A stretch of 12,300 nucleotides of DNA from NCBI GenBank assembly GCA_026706225.1, contig JAPOZE010000567.1:1-12300 (forward strand), read 5' to 3'. The stretch comes from Acidobacteriota bacterium (GTDB taxonomy: Bacteria > Acidobacteriota > Terriglobia > Versatilivoradales > Versatilivoraceae). The position numbers were made by a program, and so were the translations under genes. The notes beneath the pieces are model-generated. The model saw nothing but the letters and a program-made list of their open reading frames with translations. It did not search any database and was not told the DNA's origin. Shown here one piece after another: positions 6,782-12,300 of the stretch; the stretch's first letter is position 1, and the number at the start of each line of letters is the position of its first letter.

Positions 6782-7789
6782 CTAGTCCTCCTTCCACAAG
6801 CTGCCGGCGTCGCTCATCCCGGCCAGCTCCCACCACTTGGGGCCCGGCTCCTTCTCGAACACGATGGGCTTGAGGAAATCAATGGATTTCTTCAGCCCCT
6901 CCTCGACATTGAGATACTCACACTCCATCTCGATCGACAGGACGTGGTCATAGCCTGCAAACTGCAGCGCGGTCACAAACTCCTTCCAGTCGGATTCCCC
7001 GTGCCCCCAACCCGGAATGGTGAAGTTCCAGGGGCGTTGCTCGGGGGACTCCACCGAGGCCGAGTCGTTGAAGCCCCTCAGCCGCACATTGTGCGCCTGG
7101 ATATGGGCATCCTTGGCATGCACGTGCTGGACCAGGTTGCCCAGGTAGCGGACCGCTTCACAGGGGTCGATGCTCTGAAACCACATGTGGGAAATATCGA
7201 AGTTGCAGGCCACCACCGGTCCGACTTCCTGGTGGAGCCGCTTGAGGGTCACCGGGTTGTGAACCAGGTCCCCGCCGTGCATCTCGAAGCAGAGGGTCAC
7301 CCCGTGATCGCCAGCGATCTTGCCGTGCTCCCGCCAATAGGGAATCAATCGCTTTTCCCACTGCCACTCCACCGTGTCCCGCAGAAAGGGGAGATCGGCA
7401 AAGGTGACCCAGACCGGGGTCCGATCGCCTTCCGCGCCCTCCGGCAGGCCTGACAGGAGCGTCATCCGGCGGATCCCGGCCCACTCCATGAGCTGGCAGG
7501 TCTGCCGGAACTGCCGGGAATACTCTTGAGCAATCGCCTTGTCGGGCATCAGCGGCGCCCCGTGTCCGATCAGCGCGCTGATCTCGAGCTGGTTGCGTTC
7601 GAAGGCCTCGAGCCAGCGGGGGATTTCGTCCCGGTGGGCCACCAGCCGTTCCCGATCGCAGAATTTCCGGTTGCCGGCCAGACCGCAGGCGCCGACCTCG
7701 ATGGCCCCCAGCCCAAGCTCGCGGGCATGGCGCAACCCCTCCTCGAACTCGTACTGCATCAGATTGGATGAAATGACTCCGAGCTTCAT
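6782..7789 (-). CDS. Sugar phosphate isomerase/epimerase-like TIM-barrel protein
   Basis: A 335-residue cytoplasmic protein of the xylose isomerase-like/AP endonuclease 2 TIM-barrel group (IolE, IolI, tagatose epimerase-like). It starts MKLGVISSNLMQYEFEEGLRHA, typical of the first barrel strand. The four expected metal ligands are visible: Glu169 (LCFEMHGGDL), Asp198 with His201 (CNFDISHMW), His224 (VQHVHAKDA) and Glu287 (SIEMECEYL). WNFTIPGWGHGESDW (254-268) is the usual G-G substrate loop before the last strand. The ATG at 7789 has GGAG about 8 bases upstream, and the gene starts 15 bases after the transporter stop, so it is very likely co-transcribed with it. The protein is longer than Hyi-type members (about 260), through an insert around 115-155 and a C-terminal tail. 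It most likely isomerises or epimerises the imported sugar or its derivative; the exact substrate is unknown. Confidence 0.9.
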   Translation of the reverse strand: MKLGVISSNLMQYEFEEGLRHARELGLGAIEVGACGLAGNRKFCDRERLVAHRDEIPRWLEAFERNQLEISALIGHGAPLMPDKAIAQEYSRQFRQTCQLMEWAGIRRMTLLSGLPEGAEGDRTPVWVTFADLPFLRDTVEWQWEKRLIPYWREHGKIAGDHGVTLCFEMHGGDLVHNPVTLKRLHQEVGPVVACNFDISHMWFQSIDPCEAVRYLGNLVQHVHAKDAHIQAHNVRLRGFNDSASVESPEQRPWNFTIPGWGHGESDWKEFVTALQFAGYDHVLSIEMECEYLNVEEGLKKSIDFLKPIVFEKEPGPKWWELAGMSDAGSLWKED

Positions 7790-7804
7790 AGCGTTGTCTC
7801 CATC

Positions 7805-9340
7805 TCAAGAATCGGGTTCACCAAGCTCACGGCTGCCGGCGGTCTCAAGGGGAAGCGCCGCGCGATCCACGAACCGCAGCAGTCTGGCCAACAGGAAACA
7901 GAGAGCCAGGAAGAGAGCCAGCACCAGGTAGCCCCGAAACTGATCGTAGTCCCAAAGCGCCTTGAGTCCGAAACTGGAAAGGGCGATGGCGGAGGCGACG
8001 TTGAGAGCCACCAGCCAGCTTCCCATTCGCAAGCGAAGGGGCAGGAACCGGCGGTCCATCCACAGGTTGGCCAGAGCATAGAGCCCGCAGGAGAGGACTC
8101 CGGTGTAGATGCCGGCCGGCGTCACGATATCCAGCAGGCGAACCTCGGGATTGAACCGGCTCCACCAGAGAACCAGAATGCCCCCGCCCAGCGCCCAGAG
8201 GATCCAGCCGGTTCTCAGACCCCGTAGCGGCAGTCTGTTCCGGAAGCGCGGCATGGACTTCAGGTATTCGAACAGGACTCGATAGCTGAGTTCCGGCCCC
8301 CCGTAGAGGATTCCGAAGAAAGCCAGGAAGACGGCCAGATGGTAGAGGGGCAGCAGCCAGGGATGGAGGGTGGTGAGGAAGGCCGCCTGGTAGGTCAACA
8401 TGCGGAGGCCTTCCGGCACCTGCTGGTCCGGCTGCAATATCACCGTCCCCAGAATGGCGAAGCAGGCGCCGATAAAGACCACCATGAAAAAGCTGGCGCC
8501 GGTGTCGACCAGAGCCGCCCGCAGCCACAACCGGGCGGGGTGATCCTTGCGTGCCGCTATCCCTTCGAGCTGCTCCGGCGTTGCCGTCTCGAGATGACTC
8601 CAGCCCCACTTCTTCTCCCTCAGGAACGAAAGGTATCCCAGGTAGTCGTAGCTCTGCCCTCCGATGGCCGAGGAATAGACCACCACCTCCACCCAGACCG
8701 AGCGATCCCTCATCTGAGGCATCAATGAATACAACCAATCGGGGTAGCTGAGAGCTTGCGGGAAAAAGCCCTGGAGCACCTGCAACCACGGCGGAGCCAC
8801 GTAGAACACGGCCACCACGATGCAGACCACCATCAGTCCCAATATGATCGTCTGGGCCTTCTCCAGAAATTGGTAGCCGCCGAACGACAGGAGGGCGATC
8901 GCCCCCACGACCGAAAGGGTCGCCCAGAGGTACTGGTCCCCCACCCCGGCGATGGCAGTGCAGATCTGGCCCGTCAGTCCGGTCAGAAACGAGAACCACA
9001 GCGGCGTGGCCAGGGTGACGATCACGATCAGAAAAAGCGGGAACCAGCCGCTGGGCCCGGGGATCTTGCGCCATCGCTCCAGGGGATGCCCCCCGCTGAG
9101 AATCATGTGGCGAATGCTGGTGTAGACGAAGATCCATTTCAGGAAGGCCACGAACAGGATGACCCACAGGATGCTGAAACCGAAAATGGCTCCCCCCCGC
9201 GAGGGAAACAGGATTTCTCCGCTGCCGACGGTCACCGAGGCCAGGATGGCCCCGGGGCCGAAGAATCGAATCCACTGCAGGGGATTGGTTGAAATCAGCG
9301 CTCGGGGCGGTGGGGGAAGCCGAGGTTCGGTTGCATTCAT
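7805..9340 (-). CDS. Nramp-fold membrane transporter, divergent (non-canonical metal site)
   Basis: A 511-residue integral membrane protein with about 11-12 hydrophobic segments. Its N-terminal block IRFFGPGAILASVTVGSGEI (24-43) lines up with the first Nramp helix (GPAFIAAIGYIDPGN in E. coli MntH), and the following SRGGAIFGFSILWVILFVAFLKW matches the next one. The signature DPGN is GSGE (39-42 region), so the metal-binding Asp and Asn are gone. The equivalent of helix-6 MPHN reads GGQSYDY (227-233). Manganese or iron transport by the known site is therefore unlikely. The start at 9340 overlaps the upstream BNR gene stop as ATGA, a mark of translational coupling; an in-frame start at 9424 would run inside the BNR gene and lacks family similarity. 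Flanked by a secreted glycan-type protein and a sugar isomerase, it may import an organic solute. That role is inferred. Confidence 0.85.
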   Translation of the reverse strand: MNATEPRLPPPPRALISTNPLQWIRFFGPGAILASVTVGSGEILFPSRGGAIFGFSILWVILFVAFLKWIFVYTSIRHMILSGGHPLERWRKIPGPSGWFPLFLIVIVTLATPLWFSFLTGLTGQICTAIAGVGDQYLWATLSVVGAIALLSFGGYQFLEKAQTIILGLMVVCIVVAVFYVAPPWLQVLQGFFPQALSYPDWLYSLMPQMRDRSVWVEVVVYSSAIGGQSYDYLGYLSFLREKKWGWSHLETATPEQLEGIAARKDHPARLWLRAALVDTGASFFMVVFIGACFAILGTVILQPDQQVPEGLRMLTYQAAFLTTLHPWLLPLYHLAVFLAFFGILYGGPELSYRVLFEYLKSMPRFRNRLPLRGLRTGWILWALGGGILVLWWSRFNPEVRLLDIVTPAGIYTGVLSCGLYALANLWMDRRFLPLRLRMGSWLVALNVASAIALSSFGLKALWDYDQFRGYLVLALFLALCFLLARLLRFVDRAALPLETAGSRELGEPDS

Positions 9341-10344
9341 CGGAATCGAACCTTGGCCAGGTAGATGCTGGTCTTGCCTTCGTGTGAGGAGTAGTAGCTG
9401 ATCCACAGCAGGTCGTCGTGCCACACCATGCCCGGGTAGCTGGTGTCGCTGCCGCTGGGCAGGGTCAATACCGGTTCGAAGCTCTCAGGGGTCATCCTCG
9501 ACAGGACCGTCTTGCCGTTGAGGCGACTGCCGGCCCACAAGCTCCCGTCCGGAATTCGAATGAAATTGGGCCCGCCGATGCTGTGCTCGATCTTGCGGAA
9601 CTGCCATTTCTTGTAAGGCGGCCGGCTTCTGCCCAGGTAATGCGGCCGAATCAGGGCGATCATCTCACCGTCAGGCATGACGCGCAGGGTCGTCTCGCTG
9701 ACTCCCTTGAGCTTGAATTCAGTCAACCAGTGCCAATTCAGGCCGTCCCGAGTCCAGTAGAGGAAGCCGCGGCGGGGATTGGGCGTTTCACCCATTTTGG
9801 AAAGGCTGTAGGCCTTGCCCTCGTGCCAGGTCGCTCTCCACAACCAATGGTCCTCGGCCAGCAGCCTGCGGGTCGGTGTCCACCTGCGGCCGTCCTCGGA
9901 AAAGGCCACTCGCGGCGCCCGGGTGACATAGCCCCACTGCTCCTCCTTGAGGGGATCGTCGATACACCCTCCGGCCAGCAGCATCAAGCGCCCGTCCTCC
10001 ATGACCGAGAGCTTGGGATCGCGCAGGTCCACGCCCTTTTCACTCAAAAGGGCCGCCGATTCCCAGCGCTCCCCGTCCTTTGAAACGATGACCCTGACCT
10101 GGCCGGGTCGGCCCGATTTCCCTTCGGGCATCACCTCCCGGGTTGGCCGGCTTCCGTGGTAGTCGCCTTCGCGAAAGGTGCAAAGCCATCGGTCGCGGAA
10201 ACGAATCAGGTCGGTGAAGGCATTGTGGGGCGCCCGATCCCATATTTTTTTCACCGAGACCAGTTCAGGTTCAGCTCCGGTCAATGGCAGGCAGGATGCT
10301 GCCAGCAGTCCAGCCACCGATATCAGCCTGATAGCGGATTTCAT
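9337..10344 (-). CDS. Secreted BNR-repeat (sialidase-like beta-propeller) protein
   Basis: A 335-residue exported protein. Residues 1-24 form a signal peptide (MKS, a hydrophobic core, then LTGA before EPELV); Cys18 is not in a good lipobox. The mature part is a beta-propeller with BNR/Asp-box motifs S88KDGERW, S149EDGRRW and T198RDGLNW. The blocks DLIRFRDRWLCTFREG (45-60), RDPKLSVMEDGRLMLLAGG (108-126), RIPDGSLWAGSR and PGMVWHDDLLWISYYSSHEGK are typical of sialidase-superfamily propellers found in polysaccharide clusters. Glycosidase activity is not proven: many such proteins only bind glycans. ATG 10344 is preferred over an in-frame start at 10386 because GGGAG lies about 7 bases upstream and the signal peptide begins there; the 10386 start would also overlap the promoter -10. 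First gene of the minus-strand cluster, translationally coupled to the transporter. Confidence 0.87.
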   Translation of the reverse strand: MKSAIRLISVAGLLAASCLPLTGAEPELVSVKKIWDRAPHNAFTDLIRFRDRWLCTFREGDYHGSRPTREVMPEGKSGRPGQVRVIVSKDGERWESAALLSEKGVDLRDPKLSVMEDGRLMLLAGGCIDDPLKEEQWGYVTRAPRVAFSEDGRRWTPTRRLLAEDHWLWRATWHEGKAYSLSKMGETPNPRRGFLYWTRDGLNWHWLTEFKLKGVSETTLRVMPDGEMIALIRPHYLGRSRPPYKKWQFRKIEHSIGGPNFIRIPDGSLWAGSRLNGKTVLSRMTPESFEPVLTLPSGSDTSYPGMVWHDDLLWISYYSSHEGKTSIYLAKVRFR

Positions 10345-10384
10345 CGTCTTCTCCCGTTGAAAAGTTCCCCTCGCCGTCTCACGC

Positions 10385-10414
10385 ATTCTATGTCTGCCGG
10401 GAGCGTTCTTTCAA
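10385..10414 (-). promoter_or_regulatory. Sigma70-type promoter of the BNR-transporter-isomerase operon
   Basis: On the minus strand, TTGAAA (10409-10414) and TAGAAT (10385-10390) are separated by 18 bases. Each hexamer matches consensus at 5 of 6 positions, the best promoter-like pair seen in the window. It would start transcription about 35 bases before the BNR start codon at 10344 and drive the tightly linked genes down to 6782, possibly to 5940. Confidence 0.55.
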
Positions 10415-10457
10415 TAGCCGTCTGAGCGCCTCGCTTGAACCCTCCCCTTGAAACAAC

Positions 10458-10475
10458 CGGCAGGAACCCCTGCCG
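10458..10475. repeat. Small perfect hairpin in the divergent BNR/pdxJ gap
   Basis: Arms 10458-10464 and 10469-10475 form a perfect 7-bp stem with a 4-base AACC loop. It lies upstream of both the BNR gene and pdxJ, in a gap of 294 bases. No T-tract follows it. It could be an operator dyad or an RNA hairpin; function not known. Confidence 0.4.
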
Positions 10476-10489
10476 ATGTTTCGGGATCG

Positions 10490-10514
10490 AATCCGAGGCT
10501 GGAAAATCCGAGGC
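10490..10514 (+). repeat. Direct repeat AATCCGAGGC x2 upstream of pdxJ
   Basis: The decamer AATCCGAGGC occurs at 10490-10499 and 10505-10514, 15 bases apart start to start, about 125 bases before the pdxJ start. Tandem spacing in a gap between divergent genes suggests a possible protein-binding site; a chance duplication is also possible. Confidence 0.35.
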
Positions 10515-10638
10515 AAGACGACTAGGATGTCGTGGAGCCCTTTGTCGCCCACGGCGATCGTTGGTCTCCACCGGTGCCGGAGGCAGTGGAAGGGATCCGC
10601 TTCAGCCTGTCGGTGAAGGGAAGACTCGGGCCAGTGCC

Positions 10639-11367
10639 ATGACCCAGCTCAGCGTCAACCTGAACAAGTTCGCTCTGCTGAGAAACTCTCGAGACAAGGA
10701 CCTGCCCAACCTGGTCGCCATGGCTCGGCGCTGCATCGGGACCGGAGTTCACGGCATCACCGTCCATCCCCGGCCCGACCAGCGCCACACCAGGTACCAG
10801 GACGTGTTCGATCTGGCCGCCGTAACCGCCGAGCAATCGGTCGAGTTCAATATTGAGGGGAATCCGACACCCCATTTCCTGGACATCGTGAAGAAGGCCA
10901 GGCCCACCCAGTGCACGCTGGTCCCCGATGCTCCCCAGCAACTGACCTCCGATCACGGATGGGACCTGAGCCGGGACGGAAACCGACTTCAGCCCATCAT
11001 CGCGGAACTCCGGGAAGCCGGAATCCGTGCCAGCCTCTTCCTGGATCCTGACCTGGCTCAAGTGGACCGGGTTCCGGCAACCGGCGCCGATCGCATCGAG
11101 CTCTACACCGAAACCTACGCGGATGCGTTCGGAGGAGGCTCTCAGAACGAAGTCCTGCACGAGTACCGAAGAGCCGCGCTCCATGCCCGGCAACTCGGCC
11201 TGGGGGTCAATGCAGGACACGACCTGAACCTCAAGAACCTGAGCCTCTTCCTCACCATCCCGGGAATCCTCGAGGTTTCCATCGGCCATGCCATCGCCGT
11301 GGATTCCCTCGACTACGGCGTGGAGAATTGCCTCCACAGGTATCTCGAAATCGTTCAAGCGACCTGA
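10639..11367 (+). CDS. pdxJ: Pyridoxine 5'-phosphate synthase PdxJ
   Basis: A 242-residue cytoplasmic TIM-barrel enzyme that condenses 1-deoxyxylulose 5-phosphate with 3-amino-2-oxopropyl phosphate in the last ring-forming step of DXP-dependent vitamin B6 synthesis. Active-site residues are at family positions: His43 (ITVHPRPDQRH), Glu73 (FNIEGNP), Glu154 (RIELYTE) and His194 (VNAGHDLNL), plus the phosphate-binding SIGHAI block near the C-terminus. The N-terminus reads LSVNLNKFALLRNSR instead of the VNIDHVATLRNAR common in Proteobacteria, a variant I associate with Bacteroidetes-type PdxJ. The length is normal. ATG 10639 is chosen because homology begins there; the frame is open further upstream to 10435 but that part is not family-like, and no strong ribosome site is seen. 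Stands alone after a divergent gap. No other B6 gene is in view. Confidence 0.96.
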   Translation: MTQLSVNLNKFALLRNSRDKDLPNLVAMARRCIGTGVHGITVHPRPDQRHTRYQDVFDLAAVTAEQSVEFNIEGNPTPHFLDIVKKARPTQCTLVPDAPQQLTSDHGWDLSRDGNRLQPIIAELREAGIRASLFLDPDLAQVDRVPATGADRIELYTETYADAFGGGSQNEVLHEYRRAALHARQLGLGVNAGHDLNLKNLSLFLTIPGILEVSIGHAIAVDSLDYGVENCLHRYLEIVQAT

Positions 11368-11760
11368 TCGATCCTGGAAGTCGTTCTCCGGGCTCTCCCG
11401 CCGACACCCCTTTCCAGCCCCCATGACGGCGCCCTCCCACGCGACGATTCGTAACATGGAAGACATCTTTTGTTCACATCCTTCCGGGCGAAAGCCTTAC
11501 CGCTATTGGATCTCCACGGTTCGGACCTCCAAAACCCCCTCCCAGTGGGGCATTCCCGGAATCCGATTGTGGAAAACCCAGTGATTGCGGGGTTTCCGGC
11601 GGAATCTTCCCCCATGGGAACTCTGAATTTGGTAGGAATTATTAACATGCTTATTTTCAATGACTTAACACAATACACCCATTTGTGTGCAGCTTGGTCT
11701 TTTTCATTGCTAATCAACGAGTTCCGGTCCTGATACCCGGTTTTTCCACAGGGTTTTCCA
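11368..11760. other. Non-coding region with palindromes and AT-rich patch (origin-like candidate)
   Basis: No open frame here has recognisable protein features. The left part holds three TTCC/GGAA inverted repeats in a row: 11552-11562, 11594-11604 (both 5-bp arms with a single central base) and 11607-11620 (5-bp arms, 4-base loop). Bases about 11621-11735 are clearly AT-rich against GC-rich surroundings and include a 6-bp hairpin ACACAA/TTGTGT (11668-11673/11683-11688). DnaA-box-like sequences flank the patch on both sides. Together this resembles a replication origin or a DnaA-regulated site; it is a candidate only. Confidence 0.35.
11568..11576 (-). promoter_or_regulatory. DnaA-box-like nonamer TTTTCCACA (left of AT-rich patch)
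   Basis: Minus-strand TTTTCCACA differs by one base from the E. coli consensus TTATCCACA and equals the box reported for cyanobacteria. It sits about 45 bases to the left of the AT-rich patch, opposite in orientation to the pair on the right. Confidence 0.4.
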
Positions 11761-11762
11761 CA
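11742..11762 (+). promoter_or_regulatory. Two tandem DnaA-box-like nonamers
   Basis: TTTTCCACA occurs at 11742-11750 and 11754-11762, each followed by GG, giving an 11-base direct repeat with a 12-base period, directly to the right of the AT-rich patch. Close tandem DnaA boxes next to AT-rich DNA are the usual arrangement beside an unwinding element. Confidence 0.45.
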
Positions 11763-11885
11763 GGAATTGTGAATTGACCCGACAGCCTCCCCGGACTTGC
11801 GCCCACGGCTGCATTCGCAGGCCGGTTTTGCGGCCATTTTGAGCCCCCGGGCATGCGTTCCGGGGGTGTTTCACAATAATTCCTG
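11761..11885. repeat. Imperfect inverted repeat flanking 125 bases
   Basis: CAGGAATTGTGAA at 11761-11773 is matched in reverse complement by 11870-11885, which carries a 3-base insertion. The enclosed DNA has no gene. It could be the ends of a decayed small element or chance; the left arm abuts the second tandem DnaA-like box. Confidence 0.25.
11844..11866 (+). terminator. GC-rich stem-loop, weak terminator candidate
   Basis: Arms CCCCCGG (11844-11850) and CCGGGGG (11860-11866) form a perfect 7-bp stem with a 9-base loop. On the plus strand it is followed by TGTTT, a poor T-tract. It lies nearly 500 bases after pdxJ, so a role there is doubtful. Confidence 0.25.
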
Positions 11886-11928
11886 TCCCCGCTGCATCCG
11901 GATAAACGGGTATTCAGGTGCGGCGGCT

Positions 11929-12176
11929 AGCCCGCATTTCTCACCAGGGGGCATGATCATGGCGCAGGATTTTTCCCTTCAGCGCGTGCTCGCGACCGAA
12001 GAGCGTAGCGGTCACTACGGTCGAGGGAGCATGTGCGCGCTGAAGGGAAAAAGACCAGCCAGGGCATGCCCAGCGCCGTCTGTTTTCCGCAAGCCCTTTA
12101 CAGGGAGCCAATCAAGAAACTGAAAAATAGACTCCCTTTCGTCATGCCACCAGCGGCCTGGTGAGAAATGCGGGCT
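11929..12176. mobile_element. MITE-like element with 20-bp perfect terminal inverted repeats
   Basis: Bases 11929-11948 are the exact reverse complement of 12157-12176 (20 of 20). The 248-base element encodes no full transposase. Inside lies a second perfect inverted repeat and hairpin (11970-12052) and a 10-base palindrome CATGATCATG (11952-11961). A short frame from the ATG at 11953 (MIMAQDFSLQRVLATEERSG) could be a transposase remnant or meaningless. I could not identify a clear target-site duplication from the immediate flanks, and no transposase family is assigned. It lies 78 bases from the 3' end of a tRNA gene. Confidence 0.5.
11970..12052. repeat. Long internal hairpin of the MITE-like element
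   Basis: Perfect 17-bp arms at 11970-11986 and 12036-12052 continue inward, after a 4-base bulge on the right side, as TGCTC/GAGCA (11987-11991/12027-12031) and CGACC/GGTCG (11993-11997/12019-12023), leaving a loop of about 21 bases. Pairing totals about 27 bp, enough for a stable cruciform or structured RNA. Confidence 0.7.
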
Positions 12177-12254
12177 TGGCACGAAACGTCCCTGCCGAAC
12201 GTGGCTGAACCAGTGAAAGCAGAGTGCTGCAGGCGAGTCGGGAAGTGAGGAATT

Positions 12255-12300
12255 TGGCTGGGAGGCAGGGATTCGAACCCCGATAGGCAGATCCAGAGTC
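12255..12300 (-). tRNA. tRNA-Gln(CUG), 3' part (5' part outside window)
   Basis: Read on the minus strand from the right edge: anticodon loop with CTG (complement at 12294-12296) preceded by CT and followed by GA, anticodon 3' stem TCTGC, a 4-base variable loop, a T-arm with 5-bp stem (one G-T pair) around the loop TTCGAAT, acceptor 3' strand CCTCCCA, discriminator G73 and an encoded CCA (12255-12257). G73 and a terminal A72, implying a U1-A72 pair, are the classic identity signs of glutamine tRNA in E. coli, and CTG reads CAG codons. The 5' half (acceptor 5' strand, D-arm) lies beyond the window edge. Confidence 0.9.

Noticed and set aside
7845..9275. A 476-codon minus-strand open frame inside the transporter gene
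   Set aside because: It is the transporter read in another frame: Pro/Gly/Arg-rich and without the hydrophobic helices seen in the real frame.
9337..10344. Lipoprotein assignment for the BNR protein from Cys18
   Set aside because: Residues before Cys18 are A-A-S, lacking the Leu/Val/Ile expected at -3; a signal peptidase I site after LTGA fits better.
10522..11466. A 314-codon minus-strand frame opposite pdxJ
   Set aside because: pdxJ has all catalytic residues on the plus strand; the antisense product matches nothing I recognise.
11470..11733. An 87-codon plus-strand frame over the AT-rich patch
   Set aside because: No motif or upstream ribosome site; the hydrophobic tail reflects AT-rich DNA rather than a membrane protein I could support.
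11552..11762. A CRISPR-like array from the short repeated motifs
   Set aside because: Repeats are only 9-11 bases, few and unevenly spaced, with no spacers of constant length and no cas genes nearby.
11355..11837. A 160-codon minus-strand frame in the non-coding right end
   Set aside because: It crosses the AT-rich patch and DnaA-like boxes, has no domain or ribosome site, and its composition changes abruptly along its length.

Overview
The window is a GC-rich bacterial chromosome segment with densely packed catabolic genes and a non-coding right end. No phylogenetic marker is present. The mix of genes (CaiB-type CoA-transferase, several TIM-barrel sugar isomerase-like proteins, an Nramp-like carrier, a BNR-repeat secreted protein, a CpxA-like kinase) would suit an environmental Acidobacteria-, Planctomycetes- or similar lineage. 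This is inference from gene content, not proof.

Layout. Bases 1-1118 (+) hold the 3' part of a CpxA-like sensor histidine kinase. Bases 1260-4143 (+) are a tight three-gene operon: crotonase-fold enoyl-CoA hydratase/isomerase, CaiB/BaiF CoA-transferase and YeaE-like aldo/keto reductase. Converging on it is an HpcH/HpaI-type aldolase (4170-4943, -). Divergent from the aldolase is a hydroxypyruvate isomerase-like gene (5172-5957, +). Its 3' end overlaps, tail to tail, the last gene of a four-gene minus-strand cluster. Read in transcription order, that cluster is a secreted BNR/sialidase-like protein (10344-9337), a divergent Nramp-fold membrane protein (9340-7805, ATGA overlap), a sugar-phosphate isomerase/epimerase-like TIM barrel (7789-6782) and a UlaG-like metallo-beta-lactamase-fold protein (6662-5940). 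A good sigma70-like promoter lies just upstream of the BNR gene. On the plus strand pdxJ (10639-11367) follows.

The last 890 bases carry no convincing protein gene. They hold short TTCC/GGAA palindromes, an AT-rich patch flanked by three DnaA-box-like TTTTCCACA sequences, a GC hairpin, a roughly 248-bp element with 20-bp perfect terminal inverted repeats and an internal 17-bp-arm hairpin (MITE-like), and, cut by the window edge, the 3' part of a tRNA-Gln(CUG) on the minus strand.

How the genes may work together (inference): the BNR protein, carrier and isomerase look like a recognition/cleavage-import-isomerisation line for a carbohydrate. The aldolase and the Hyi-like isomerase both belong to families that meet at tartronate semialdehyde, and the aldo/keto reductase could act on such an aldehyde. 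The crotonase and CoA-transferase point to separate acyl-CoA chemistry. The points most worth checking are the lost metal motifs in the Nramp-like and metallo-beta-lactamase-like proteins, the origin-like region and the MITE-like element.
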